Source: Pachypanchax playfairii (lineage: Eukaryota; Chordata; Actinopteri; Cyprinodontiformes; Aplocheilidae). From it: a stretch of DNA of 64,000 bases. Below, in pieces: positions 33,726 through 46,200 of the stretch. The translations under genes and the position numbers were made by a program. The notes under the pieces are model-generated. The model ran no database searches. It was not told the origin of the DNA and saw only the letters and a list, made by a program, of their open reading frames with translations. The stretch spans positions 45,555 to 109,554 of the forward strand of contig SSNP01000095.1 of NCBI GenBank assembly GCA_006937955.1, given 5' to 3'. The first letter of the stretch is position 1; each line of letters starts with the position of its first letter.

Positions 33726-34525
33726 ATGTGAGTTTTCTAACAATACTCAGACTCAAATGCACAAGAACAGAAGCAGGATTATAAAAAGAGATTTAATAAC
33801 TAGTTGAAAGAGTCCAGTTTGTATTTTGAATGTGTCATTACCGTGTTTAGGAATCTCAGGGCTTGTCTTCTGCAGCAGGTAGAGACAGGGATTGTGAATG
33901 GAAGAAATAATTGTTACCTTCTCATTTCTGATGATGAGCAGAGGATGACACACTAAGATAGGCACCAGGATGATGATCACAATCTTTTCTTCTTTTTGTT
34001 CTTTACTGGGTGAAATAACTAAACACAGGAGAAGGAACATCTGAGGAAAGAAAGGTGAGTAATGTAACTTAAACAGGTGCTGGGGAGTGAGAACAAGTGA
34101 CATGTTAGGGTGACGTCACTTTTTTGCGGGGGGCAGGCGAGTTATCACAGTCTGACAAAACAATTAGAGTCCTGCACTGAAATCCTCTTCCTAAACACAA
34201 TCCATGATCCAAAATCCAAGTCCAGACTCCTTAATGTTTGTCATATATCTGTGATTCACTGATGAATCTAGTAATCCAGGCTGATGTGCCATGACAGTGG
34301 CTGTGTTCACCGTTGCTGACATCAGCTCACCTTTGACTGTCCTCGGCTCAACATTGGCCCTGTGACCCTTCGGCTCACCATCATGAGCATCAGCTCATCT
34401 CAGCCATCACCATGTTGCTGCTATCATCAACACCTCTTCCCTGACAGCGGTTCACCACTGCTTCCCCGCCTCAGCCAAGACGTAACACTGTCTAAAAATT
34501 ATTAATCTATTGATTTTAAATGACG
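33726..34525. other. no gene seen
   Basis: No supportable exon. The long minus-strand open frame at 33753-34103 is Leu/Ile-rich, without a recognisable domain. Confidence 0.4.
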
Positions 34526-34529
34526 ACTG

Positions 34530-34612
34530 TTGTGGAAAAATAATTATTGAGAGTCAGGGTTTGTAAATAACACCAGGTTTAATATAATTTATGCATAAAT
34601 GAGAGCGTGATC
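34530..34612. repeat. dispersed repeat, copy 1 (pair at 40262)
   Basis: TGTTGTGGAAAAATAATTAT with the following GAGTCAG and TTTATGCATAAATGAGA recurs at 40262-40345. It starts TG like an LTR edge, but no retroelement body is attached in either place. Confidence 0.5.
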
Positions 34613-34784
34613 CCACAAATGTTTACACATCAGAATCAGGCTCTAAATAATAACATTGTCTTGCTTTCTTTTACAGTAACCCTGGTGAGACTCTGGCCTT
34701 CATCAGACCTCCAGTTACCAGACCAGGACACTCAGAGAAAAAATTGTTGTCATACACAAACTTTTGCTTTCAGTCTAAACCACA

Positions 34785-35690
34785 TCAGAATCAGAATCGT
34801 GTTTATTGTCCAGCAGGTCAAAAAGTCTGTGTCCCGGGCGTGAGGGGTCAGAGATGATTTTCCCTGCCCGTTTCCTGGATCTTGAGCTGTACAGGTCCTG
34901 AATGGAGGACAGGGGGTGCCCATAATCTTCTCTGCTGATCGTACAGTCCGCTGCAGTCTGTTCCTGTCCTGTTGAGTTACTGCTCCGTACCAGACAGTGA
35001 TGGAGGAGCACAGAACAGACTCAATGACTGCCGTGTAGAACTGGGTCAGCAGCTCCAGGGGGAGACTGTACTTCCTCAGTTGCCTCAGGAAGTACATCCT
35101 CTGCTGGGCCTTTTTGAGGATGGAGGGGATGTTGGTCTCCCACTTCAGGTCCAGGGAGATGGTGGTGCCCAGGAACTTGAAGATCTCCACAGAAGACACC
35201 GGGCTGTCTGATATGGTGAGGGGAAGCAGTGTTGACGGATGTCTCCTGAAGTCCACTATCATCTCTACAGTCTTGAGCTTATTCAGCTCCAGGTTGTGCT
35301 GACTGCACCAGAGTACCAGCCGCTCGACTTCCTGCCATCATGAATGAGGCCAATGACAGTGGTGTCGTCTGCAAACTTCAGGAGTTTAACCACAGAGTTA
35401 TTGGAGGTACAGTCATTGGTGTAGAGGGAGAACAGTAGAGGTGAGAGGACACATCCTTGTGGAGCACCTATACTGAGGGACCGTGTATCAGAGGTGATCT
35501 CTCCCAACCTCACTTGCTGCTTCTGGTCTGGCAGGAAGCTGGTGATCCACTGACAGATAGCAGGAGACACGCTGAGCTGGGAGAGTTTGGAGGAGAGGAG
35601 TTCAGGCACAATGGTATTAAAAGCCGAACTAAAGTCCACAAACAGGATCCTGGCATAAGTTCCCGGATGGTCGAGGTGTTGCAGGATGAA
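34785..35690 (-). pseudogene. 5'-truncated CR1/Rex1-type LINE reverse transcriptase
   Basis: Minus-strand blocks: ILFVDFSSAFNTIVPELLSS, GAPQGCVLSPLLFSLYTND, the FADD box in KLLKFADDTTVIGLI (35345-35390), a frame shift near 35335, then VEIFKFLGTTISLDLKWETN and VWYGAVTQQDRNRLQRTV. It ends in a GATTCTGATTCTGATG-type tail at about 34785. The 5' part of the element and the endonuclease are missing. Confidence 0.8.
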
Positions 35691-36290
35691 CAACAAAGTC
35701 ACAGAAACCAAAATCCAGAAATCAATAAACAGAACATAAACAACAAGGAAACTGAAGATAATAAAACAGTAAAAGTTCAAATTCAGGTGAGGAAGACATG
35801 AGAAAAAGTAAACAAGAAACAAAACAAGCCAAACCCCTAAAACAAAGACACAAGAAGAACCCTGAAAAACACACTGAAAATGAAAAGCAGAATCAGCCCA
35901 AAACATTGTACATATTTCAGTATATGTTTTGGGGACAACATGGTCTCATTGGGTGAGATGGTTTCCATGCCACTTTGATGAAACAATTCTAGTTTTCAGA
36001 AATATATTCGGATGTATGAGTTTTCAAAAACAGATTCTGTAATGTTCTACATAATTGAACTGGATGATTGTTAACTTGGACTGTTTATGATTGTTTCTTT
36101 AAGAACAGACAAAACTTAATTAAACTTCTTGCTCATGTAAGATCTGCTTTGCCTTTAATAGAAGATGATTGATGATGTTTTGAATGTAAAAACTGAAACT
36201 AAGATCAGACTCTACCGTTAGAGGGACTGCACTTTCTGTGTTTGTTTACTCATCTGTTAATAAAGTAACCCAGATTAAACAGACAGCTGA
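35691..36290. other. no gene seen; upstream region of tfr2
   Basis: A-rich sequence with no supportable ORF. Part of it should be the tfr2 promoter, but I see no TATA or CpG island. Confidence 0.35.
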
Positions 36291-36294
36291 CCTC

Positions 36295-36407
36295 TGACCC
36301 CTCTGGGCTTGCCAAAGGTAAAACCTCTGAGTTCATTACGACCCACTCAGAGGATCCATGAAGCAGTCCTGGTTCTGACCTGAGATCAGCCATTGTCCAA
36401 ACAAAAG
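36295..36407 (+). other. tfr2: probable noncoding first exon of tfr2
   Basis: The segment ends at a strong donor (AAAAG followed by GTAAGT at 36408). No other plus-strand gene lies between it and the first tfr2 coding exon, whose acceptor is at 38478. The transcription start is not visible, so the left end is a guess. Confidence 0.4.
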
Positions 36408-37230
36408 GTAAGTCGTTCATCTGCTTTTGGTTTCAGTGAGTTCACAGCAACAACAAAATGATTTATTCTGAGATATAAATATGTTGATAGTGTTTAAGGG
36501 GTTAATTTAATCTCTGGGTTTTTCAGGAGGGACATTTTCTAAACCTGCTTCCTCCTTTTCAGGGTCGCAGGGGGCTGGTGCCTAAGTCAAATCTTCTATC
36601 AGGAAATCCTAAAGATTCTAAAGTTGGAATGAAACAATCAAAACAGGATAATACTGTAGAGTCTACAATTAATTTACAAACATAAAATATAAAAACAGAT
36701 TTAATACAGAGAAGAAAACAAGCACAAAGAAAAGACTGTCCATATTTTTTTTACAGCAAACATCAAATTAATTTAGTTGGTGTCAGGTGATTTTACTTTT
36801 ACTCAGAAATTAAACATCAACATTCAGAAATACGGAGGAACCTTTGCTGTACATCTGTTTGTTGGCTAGTTTGTTTCTCTGTTAGGTGGATTTTTGTTTC
36901 TGTGAAGCCGTTTTTATAAACTTAACTTTTTTGTTATTTAAAGGTGTACAAAATAACTTTTATAACTTTAAGCTACAGTTTTGAAACTTGTCTAAGTGAA
37001 TACTCACCAAAAAACATGTTCATCTTAGACATCACTCTGTGCGCCTCCGATGGTTTTGCAATGGACTAAATAACTTCAGTAATCCGGGTCGCGGCCGTGA
37101 GAGTGTTCTGATGATTTATGCTGTCCTGAAGAAAAATGCCGCCATAGTACTAATTTACAACTTATTGCATAATGAGATGTCCTTCGAAGTTTATATAGTA
37201 TTCTTGTTTATGGCAAGTGTGTCCTGTTAA

Positions 37231-37923
37231 AGGAGAACGCCCGTTTTTTGCAATTGGGGCCTTATTTATTCTGTGAGATGTGTTTTACTCGTCATCAGTG
37301 GTACTTTTTTGCGATTCGGATTCGTCTCGGAGATTTTTGATTCACACTGCAAACACCTAAACGCCAATAAACGAGAGTCAGTTGGGCCTGCGTTCGCCGA
37401 CCCTAAATCGGTTTAAAATCAGTTCAAATCCGTTATTTTTTTAATCTCATTCCTCATTTTGCTGTTGCACCCAGGATATGAGCAAAATCGACCCATTTTT
37501 TCTACACTGAAAACAAGAGTTCTGATTTGTGTGTTGCTACGAATAGCTAAGGAGTAGCAGTTTCAAACAACTTCCTTACAGGTAATACGTGAGTGAGCAC
37601 GGAGAGATGACATCACTCTCCCGTCACTGTAAAAAATATAATTTCTATGAGCGCAGGATTCAAGATGGCACTGGAACGGAATAAACAATAGAGTATCTAA
37701 ATGGCCAGATTAAAAAAATAACGGATTTGAACTGATTTTAAACCGATTTAGGGTCGGCGAACGCAGGCCCAACCAACTCTCGTTTCTTGGCGTTTAGGTG
37801 TTTGCCGTGTGAATCAAAAATCTCCGAGACGAATCCGAATCGCAAAAAAGTACCACTGATGACGAGTAAAACACATCTCACAGAATAAATAAGGTCCCAA
37901 TTGCAAAAAACGGGCGTTCTCCT
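37231..37923. mobile_element. foldback DNA element with 217-bp arms at a TTAA site
   Basis: Arms 37231-37447 and 37707-37923 are inverted copies of equal length with only a few mismatches, around a 259-bp centre. Each end starts AGGAGAACGCCCG and is flanked by TTAA (37227-37230 and 37924-37927). TTAA duplications are typical of piggyBac and Kolobok transposons, so this may be a foldback relative of one of them. There is no transposase. It lies in the first intron of tfr2. The rest of 36408-38478 shows nothing else. Confidence 0.85.
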
Positions 37924-38484
37924 TTAATTATTTAGGCATATTTTTATGATTCTTCCCTGATATTTTCTATATAAAAGCCCTCTGGGTCCTTGTCGGACAT
38001 TGTTGGGTCCCTCTCGTTTGGGTGTGTCCAAACAGTTGCCTGTTGCTCTGACAATGCAAAGAAAGTATAAATAACATCATATTTAGTGTTCCTGTCCTGG
38101 GAGAGTTTATTTGACATGTAAAATGTATTTATGGAAAAATATAGAAACAAAAAATAAAGTATAAATCTGTTTATTGAAGTCAAGACTGTTGAACACCGGT
38201 TCGAGCGATGGCCGTCTGAGACACGGCTGCGGAAAGGTTATTTAGTACTGCTTTAAAGTTACGTTTGGAACCATCAGAGTGGGACAACTGCTCTTTTCTC
38301 TGTTGTTGTTTTACATGATTTTTTGTTGCTCTCTTTAGGAACATATTCCTCTCTTCCTGTTATTTGACCAGTGGGAGGGGCTAATAGAAGGTAATAGGAG
38401 GAGATTGTTGTTGATAAAATTAAACATTTTTGACCAAATGGTTTTTATTACACGATGAGCATCTTGTTTTCTCTGCAGAACAGC

Positions 38485-40191
38485 ATGGATTCATTGACAA
38501 CTCAACTCACTCAGGTGAGTCTAACCAGGCAAGCTCCACCCCCTCTGGCCTGGTACCATGGATTCACTCTCTCTGACTCTAGGTGCAGTCGTCCTCAGTG
38601 TCAATCCACCACATGTCTGATGAAGAGGAGGAATTGGATGGAGCTCAAGTGGAGCTTAAGTTTGTGACACTGGAGAATGAGGAAGAGGCAGAACCTGTTT
38701 GGGACATCAGAGCATTGATGCTACGATATTGCCATGGCAAAAAGAGAGCCTGCATGTTTCTGTGTGTGTTTGGAATCATCATGTTCATTGCAGGTAAAAA
38801 CACACTTTTATTATCAATCAGCTCATTAAATTGATCATGTGATAATTATATTTATCTCTTTCAGCTTTCCTATTGGCCTTCACTGTGTTCAGTGGGCGGT
38901 ACCACTGCTCTCAGGTGGGGGAGCTAGAAGAGGAGGACAAACAGCATGGAGATGGGGCTAATGCACATGCAGAAGCAGGGGCGGGGCTTTACCTTGGTGA
39001 GCTGAGGGAGATGATGAGGAAGCTGTTGCAGGATGAAGATATCCACAACACTGTCAGGTACCAGCAAATAACTAAATCATTTTATTGGAGTAAAGTGTAA
39101 TTTTATGGCACATTTATACATTTTTAACATTAAAACATGTAAGACAATCATGTGATTGTTTTGTAAAACACAACACTTTGTTTCTAATTGACTTACTGTA
39201 TATAAGAAGAAGCACATATATGTGATTTAATTACATTTTCAATATAAAAATGCAGAATAAATTTTATTAATGATGTTTTGATTAATAGGAATCCTTGCAA
39301 GATAACCTTATGTGCTTAAGTACAGATACAAGTTAAAAGGGTAATAAAATAATTGATTTTACTTACTTTATGTTATGAGTACAAATATTTACTATTCAGT
39401 AAAACATTTATTTTGTACTGCATAATACCTGAGATGGAGCCCAGCAGTTTTCTGGTGCTGCACTCTGGGCTGCAAGAGTGTTTACAGCTCATTTTATTCA
39501 TTTATGTTTTTCAGAACATTTGTTAATCAAACATAATGTCTCATCTGGAGGCTGTGAAAGTGACCGTTAAAGTTTGGTGACACAACACGATGTGATTGTT
39601 TTAAGAACTGCGTACACTCAGTTTCAGTCCTGCAGGGTTGACATCCACAGTCCAGTCAGAAATAGAAACCAGATAAATTTGATTTAACCAACACAAGCTG
39701 TTTGATACAGTGCTCTCCCTGTTCATGTGTGGATTTTCTTTGGGAGCTTCAGTTTACTCCCACAGATCAAAAAAGTTTTTCTTATTATTGGAGATTCCAA
39801 ACCGACTTAGGTGTGAGTTTGTGTGTGGATGGTTATTCTTCTTTATGTGGTCCTATGATGGATTGTTAACTTGCCCAGCATGTAACTCCACCTCTCACCC
39901 AATGACTGCTGGAGAAGTGAGAATAGAAAATGGACAGATTATTGGAGTTAATCTCCCAAGTGTGTCTTTTGTCAGTCGGGTCAGCAGAGCGCCTCATCCT
40001 CCGGGGTCCTCAGAGGGAACATCTTTGGCCTCTGAGATTCTGGGTCGGTTCAGGAAGCTGCCGATGGACCACACCTGGTCTGAGTCTCTGTACGCCACAC
40101 TGCAGTTCCCTGACAGGTAGGAATCAGACGCACAGCTACTTAAGGTCTGATTTAAAATTACATGACTTCTGAACACGACCGTCTGTCTATA

Positions 40192-40251
<60 letters not shown>

Positions 40252-43200
40252 CCGTTGAGAAAATACTGTTGTGGAAAAATTAATCATCAAGAGTCAGAGT
40301 GAATAAAAAAAACATGTTTAATATGGTTTATGCATGAATGAGATATCAGTTTGGGTGGGGAACTGCTGACTCAGACTGGGGATATCATCACATCGTGGAA
40401 GGAGCACTTTGAGGACCTCCTAAACCCAGTCACCATGTTCTACACTGTGAAGACAGAGCCTGAGGACTTGTGGGGTATTCGAGTCCATCACTTTGGAAGA
40501 GGTCATGTCATGATCCTTCTCTGTTTCAGGGTTTGGGGTTTTGAGTCAGTTTGTTATTGTGTTTAGTTATCAGAGTCTTTCATTTCTAGTTTGTCATTCA
40601 CTGTGTTTGGTTTTAACAGTCTCAGTCCTTATATGGTCATTTCATTTCCTGCTTTTAGCACTCTGTAATCAGTGTTATTGTCTGCACCTGTCTCCTGGTC
40701 AAATCTTGGCACTTTGTAAAAAAGAGGCTCGATATCAACACAGAGAGATGGTGCGTGACCTCATGCTATGTTCCAGATGGAATTACACATCTAGACCTTC
40801 ACATTGCATATTTTGAATTCTTTCAAACTGGAAATGATGAATTTTCGCTTTTTGCTCCTTTAAGGAGTAGTGGTGCTGAGTGTCAGGGCAAGATAGTTGT
40901 TTAACTATTGTTTCAACCTTCCAGCCTTCACAGTCATGGTTATAGTTCATGTCATAGTCTTTCTCATATTGTGTACTGACCATTGTCTGTCTTTGACCTT
41001 TGAGTCCTGCCTGACATTTGCCTGCCCCTTTGCATGTGTTTTGGATTACCTGGATCTCTGACATAGCTCTGTTTCTTGACCACAGCCTGCTTGCTCCCTG
41101 CAAACTGTAAGTCAAGCCTGTTTCCTTGGGAATCTGAGGGACAGACAAATTGATGCACGGACGGACGGACGGATGTGATATCAGTCTCAGGAATGTTTGG
41201 AAGGAAGCTCTGAGTAACAGTTGCTTTTATAGAGCATGTGTCTATGTTATGAGGGCCTATCAGACTTCTAGGTGCAAGGTGCATGTGTGGGTTTTCTCTG
41301 GGGATTCTGGGGTCCTCCCCCAGACCCAAAATATTTATGTAGGTTAATTGGTGACTAAAAATTGACCCTAAATGAGCGTGTGAGTGAAAGGTTTTCTGTT
41401 TCTGTGTGATGGACTGGCGACCTGTCCCTGCCTCTCGCCCAATGACTGCTGAAGATAGACACCAGCTCCCTTTGAGCCTGAACAGAAATAAGCAGGTACA
41501 GAAAATAACTGACTGTTTCTTTGTCACAGGGCTCAGAGGAGCACTCTGTGCCTTGTGGACTCTACTGGTGTGATTTCTGAACAGATTCAGCTCAACCCAT
41601 TGGATTACTGTCCATACAGTGCCATGGGAAACTACACGGTGAGGAAGAGTGACTGGAAGTGTTTGTCATTATAGTTACAAAACTTCCAATAACCTTTACA
41701 TCTTTGTCTGCAGGGGGGTGTGGTCTATGCTAACTATGGCCGCCCAGAGGATTTTAACTGGCTAAAGAGTGTGGGTGTGTCTGCCGCTGGCTCTGTGGTA
41801 GTGATGCGTGTTGGGGGTGGAGTTAGTTTTGCTGAAAAGGTCTGGTTGGCTGAAATGAATGGGGCAGGTGGAGTTTTGATCTACCCCGACCCTGCTGACC
41901 TGCCTCAAGACCCTCGTCGCCTGGGACTGAACTCGCACACTGCTGTGTCAGAACATGTAATACACACAAGCTAACAGACATAAACAAATGTGAACCCCAC
42001 CTGAGCTTCAGACCAATCTTCCCCTACAGGTTCACCTGGGATCAGGTGACCCATTTACACCTGGTTTTCCCTCCTTCAATCACTCCAAGTTCCCGCCCAT
42101 CCCATCATCCGGCCTGCCACTGATCCCAGCCCTGCCAATTACTGCAACTGTTGCTGCCAAGCTGCTGAGGTAAGCCCCACACTCTGTTTACCTGCTTGGT
42201 TGTGACTGTCACCTTATGGCACTCTTTTATGTCTCAGCCAGCTGTCTGGTCCAGCCTGTCCTCCATCTTGGCGGGGTCGGCTGCCATATGTTCGCTGCCT
42301 GCTGGGTCCAGACCTCACCTCTGGAAGGAGAGTCCAGATATCAGTCCACAACGTGATGATGCCCATCCTGCTCAACAACATCTTTTCCTCCCTGGTGGGT
42401 CGCGTTGAGCCAGGTATGCTTTTACATCATAACACAGACAGGTAAATGTCTTTGCAGCAGTTTTAAACCAACAATCTGCTTTTCAGACCAGTACATAATA
42501 CTGGGAGCTCAGAGGGACTCACTGGGTCCAGGAGCTGTGAAGTCTGGAGTTGGAACAGCGATCCTATTGGAGCTGGCTCGAACCTTCTCAGCCATGGTGA
42601 AGAGTGGTAAGATTCCCTTGGACACAGATGTTTGTCCTATGTGACTAGTGGATTCAACATCTGGTCCCCAATTTCTAAGCAATTTTGGATTTTTGCAGGT
42701 TTCAGTCCTAGGCGCAGTTTGTTGTTTGTCAGCTGGGATGCAGGAGATTTTGGAAATGTCGGAGCAACTGAATGGCTTGAGGTTCTTTAAATTTACAAAA
42801 CTGATTGTTAATAAAAAGAAACAACCAAAAACTGACTTTGACTTGTTATTATCAGGGTTACCTGTCCATGCTTCATCTGAAGGCTGTAGCCTACTTTAGT
42901 CTGGACCAGGCTATCATGGGTAACATTGACCTCTGAATCAATAATATCTATTTTAATATATATTTTTATTCCTACAGCCAACCACATTTTTACTAAAAAA
43001 GGAAATTTGTGTTTATCAACAGGCGACAACCTTCTTTCAGCCTACACCAGTCCAGTATTGGTTGACCTGCTGGACTCTGCCATCAAACAGGTGGATGTTT
43101 TACTGACTTTGAGTTTTCATAGCCTGGTTTTTCCAATGCCTTCACAAGACAAACTGCAAAAACTAAACTATAAAGATGGGAGTTCCACAAGGATCAGTAC

Positions 43201-46200
43201 TGAGAACTTTATACTTAATTTTTTACCTGCCCTGCTAAATCTCACTATTGAAGTATAATTTCTCTACTTGATTCACTCCTAAATCTTTTTTTTTTATTTG
43301 TCATACTGAGGAACTTTTATTTTTCTCAGCCAGTAAACAGTAAGTCTACATGAATACATACTGTATGTCTCACTGGTTTATAAAAGGTTCTGTCTTTGTT
43401 TTGCAGGTGGAGCATCCCAAGCATGTAGGTCAGACCATCTATGGTCAGGCTGAGGGAGATGGAGGCAGCTGGAGAATGTGAGAACACAAACACACGTGTG
43501 ATAATGACCTACATATGGAACATGGATGTGACATTTATGACTGATGAGATCCCGCTTGGTCTTTCTCCACAGAATGAAACCTCTGTATCTGAACAGTGGA
43601 GCCTACAGTTTCACAGCTTTTGCAGGAGTCCCAGCCATGGAGCTCAGGTTCACTGAGGTCTGATTTACTTCATCTAACTAACAAAACACTCATGCTGAAT
43701 ATTGTCATGTAGTGGGCATGAGTATTATTAGGTTATTGAAAATACATGCAGATGTAACTAATAATGCAGTATCAAGTTACACCTTAATATACAGTATGTA
43801 TATAAAATGTAACATGCGTTATTTGTATTGTGGTTCAGGAGAGAGCATACCCTTTCATTAACACGCCATTGGACAGCGTCACTCGCCTACAGGAAGTCTT
43901 GGGGGGTCGTCTGGGGGTCACTGGACGTAGTGTGGGGGAGTTGGTTGGAGAAATGGTGCTGCGATTGGTCCATGATCACATCCTACCTCTACGCATCACT
44001 TCTTATGCACAGACGGTGCTGTTGTTCAGCGCTCAGCTCAACAAACACTCGGCTGAGTTGCAGGTAGTTCAGATACATGTTTCAGCCACAGGTGTTTAGG
44101 TTATGTGATGTTATAATAAATCAGTGGCCCTTTTGTTCTCCATGTGTGTTCAGTCCAGAGGTGTGTCTCCACAGTGGCTGTTCAGTGCTCGAGGAGATTA
44201 CAGTCGAGCTGCAGAGATGCTGCAGAGAGCCATTGACTACAGTGACCTGCATGACCCCACCACAGCACGCCTCTACAACACCCGCATCATGAAGGTACAA
44301 ATGATAAACGGCCTGTCTTTGTATAGAACTTTTATAGTCTTACTGACCACTCAAAGTGCTTTTACACCTACAAGTTCCCTTCACACATATGCATGAGGCG
44401 GCAGTAGCTCAGGAGGTAGGTCTTTTTCCCCCCGGAAAAAGATTGCCTGGCCAAGACACTTCACCAAGCCTGCCTGTTTGGTGGTGGTCGGAGGGTAAAT
44501 TGGCACCTATGTCTGGCAGTCTCACCTCTTTTAATGTGTGTCCTAGGACAGCTGGGGATACAATATGTGTGTAGTTTATCACCACCAAACATGTGAATGG
44601 GTGAATAACAAACTAGTGTGAATCGCCTTGGGTTCAAAAGGCACTATACAAATAGAAGCCATTTACCTACACTCACATAGTATATAAAACGCGGGCTATA
44701 CAGGGTTCAATGTCTTGCCCAAAGACACTTTGACATGTGAAAGAGGAAAGCTGGGTCTGGACCTCCAGAAGAAGGAAGGCAGCTGCTCTTTCCTCTGATC
44801 CATAAAGTTTATGTTGAAGTCCACCATCATCTTCACTGTCTTAGCATCAAAGATTGTCTGTCTTAGCTCCAGATTGTTGAGCTCACACCAGGAGAACAGA
44901 CAATTAATCTTCCACCAGTAGATGGACTCCTCATCCTCAGAGATGACTTACAGTGACTACGTGTAGATGCAGCTAATATTCGGGTTATGATCGGGTTAAG
45001 GTCAGTATTTGGGTTTCTGAAATGTTCAGAATAACCCGTTTACATGCATAAGTAGAGAGAGTTACCCCTGTATACATGAAACCAGATTTAAACGTGGATG
45101 TTGGGGTAGAGTGATGATGTACGGACTACTTCAAGACGCAATATACTTCATTTCCGATTCTTCTTCCTGTATCCAACAACAGTAAAAGATGAAGATTCCT
45201 TGCGAATAGAGCATGCGCAGAACACACGTTTTGATGGGGTTATGCCAATATGCGTTTACACAATTAAATATTCGGGTTAGAAAAGTGGTGCCCCAGGGGT
45301 AAAATCCGTGTTTTTAAAACGGTTATGAGCATATTCTGGGTTTTGCTGGTGTTTACATGGCATGCGGAAACGGGTTATTGTGAATATTCGGGTTTTAAAA
45401 AGGTTATTGGCTGCATGTAAATGCAGTCAGTGTTTACATTGAGGATGAAATGCTGTCAACCTAAAATGAAAATCAATTTCTGTGGTAAAAAGGGCTCTTT
45501 GTGTCATAAAGGGGTGTTTTTGTGGATGACCCAAATGCATGCAGGATGCAGGAACTCAGGGAGTTAAATTAAATACTTTAATAAATGTAATGAGCTCGAC
45601 ACACAGGAGGCAGCAAATGACAATGATCATTGAAACTCATCGCAGCCGCTTCGAAAACCTGACACACGGGAGGCGGCATGCAGCAGCAACCAGCGACATG
45701 CAGCGGCAACCACCATCACAAGCCAGTGATGCACTCTGTTCCAGGGTGAATAGCAAGTGTTCGATTGGTTGTCAGATTGGAGGGAATTTTCTGGTATCAA
45801 AGCAGTTCGGCAGTAAAAAAAAAAAAGCTAGATATGAAGAGTCAAAAGATTTTGCAAGAGTTAAGTGAAATCTTACTTCTGACTTTGTTCTACAAGAGAT
45901 GAAAAAGACAAAGTGGTTCAATTCAATCAAATTTTTCCTCCGTTTTCCTGGAGATGACCGAGTAGGATCCTGTCAGCTCAATAGTCAGTCAATGAACCCT
46001 CCCCTGGTCCTCGTCTAAGCGACAGCGACGAAAGGTTTTAATTTTCTCAACTTTCTGGGATCAGGTCACAGGCCTGCATGTGCACAATATATGCTCAAGC
46101 ACAAAATTTCCCATGCACAATTTTCACCTCTCTCTTAGCAGGAGGGAGACTTGTGATCATCGCTTTGTCACACAAGTTTCATTAAAAAGGAATGGAGGAG

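Noticed and set aside
39994..40290. Minus-strand frame with QTDR repeats
   Set aside because: Translation of the TCTG microsatellite.
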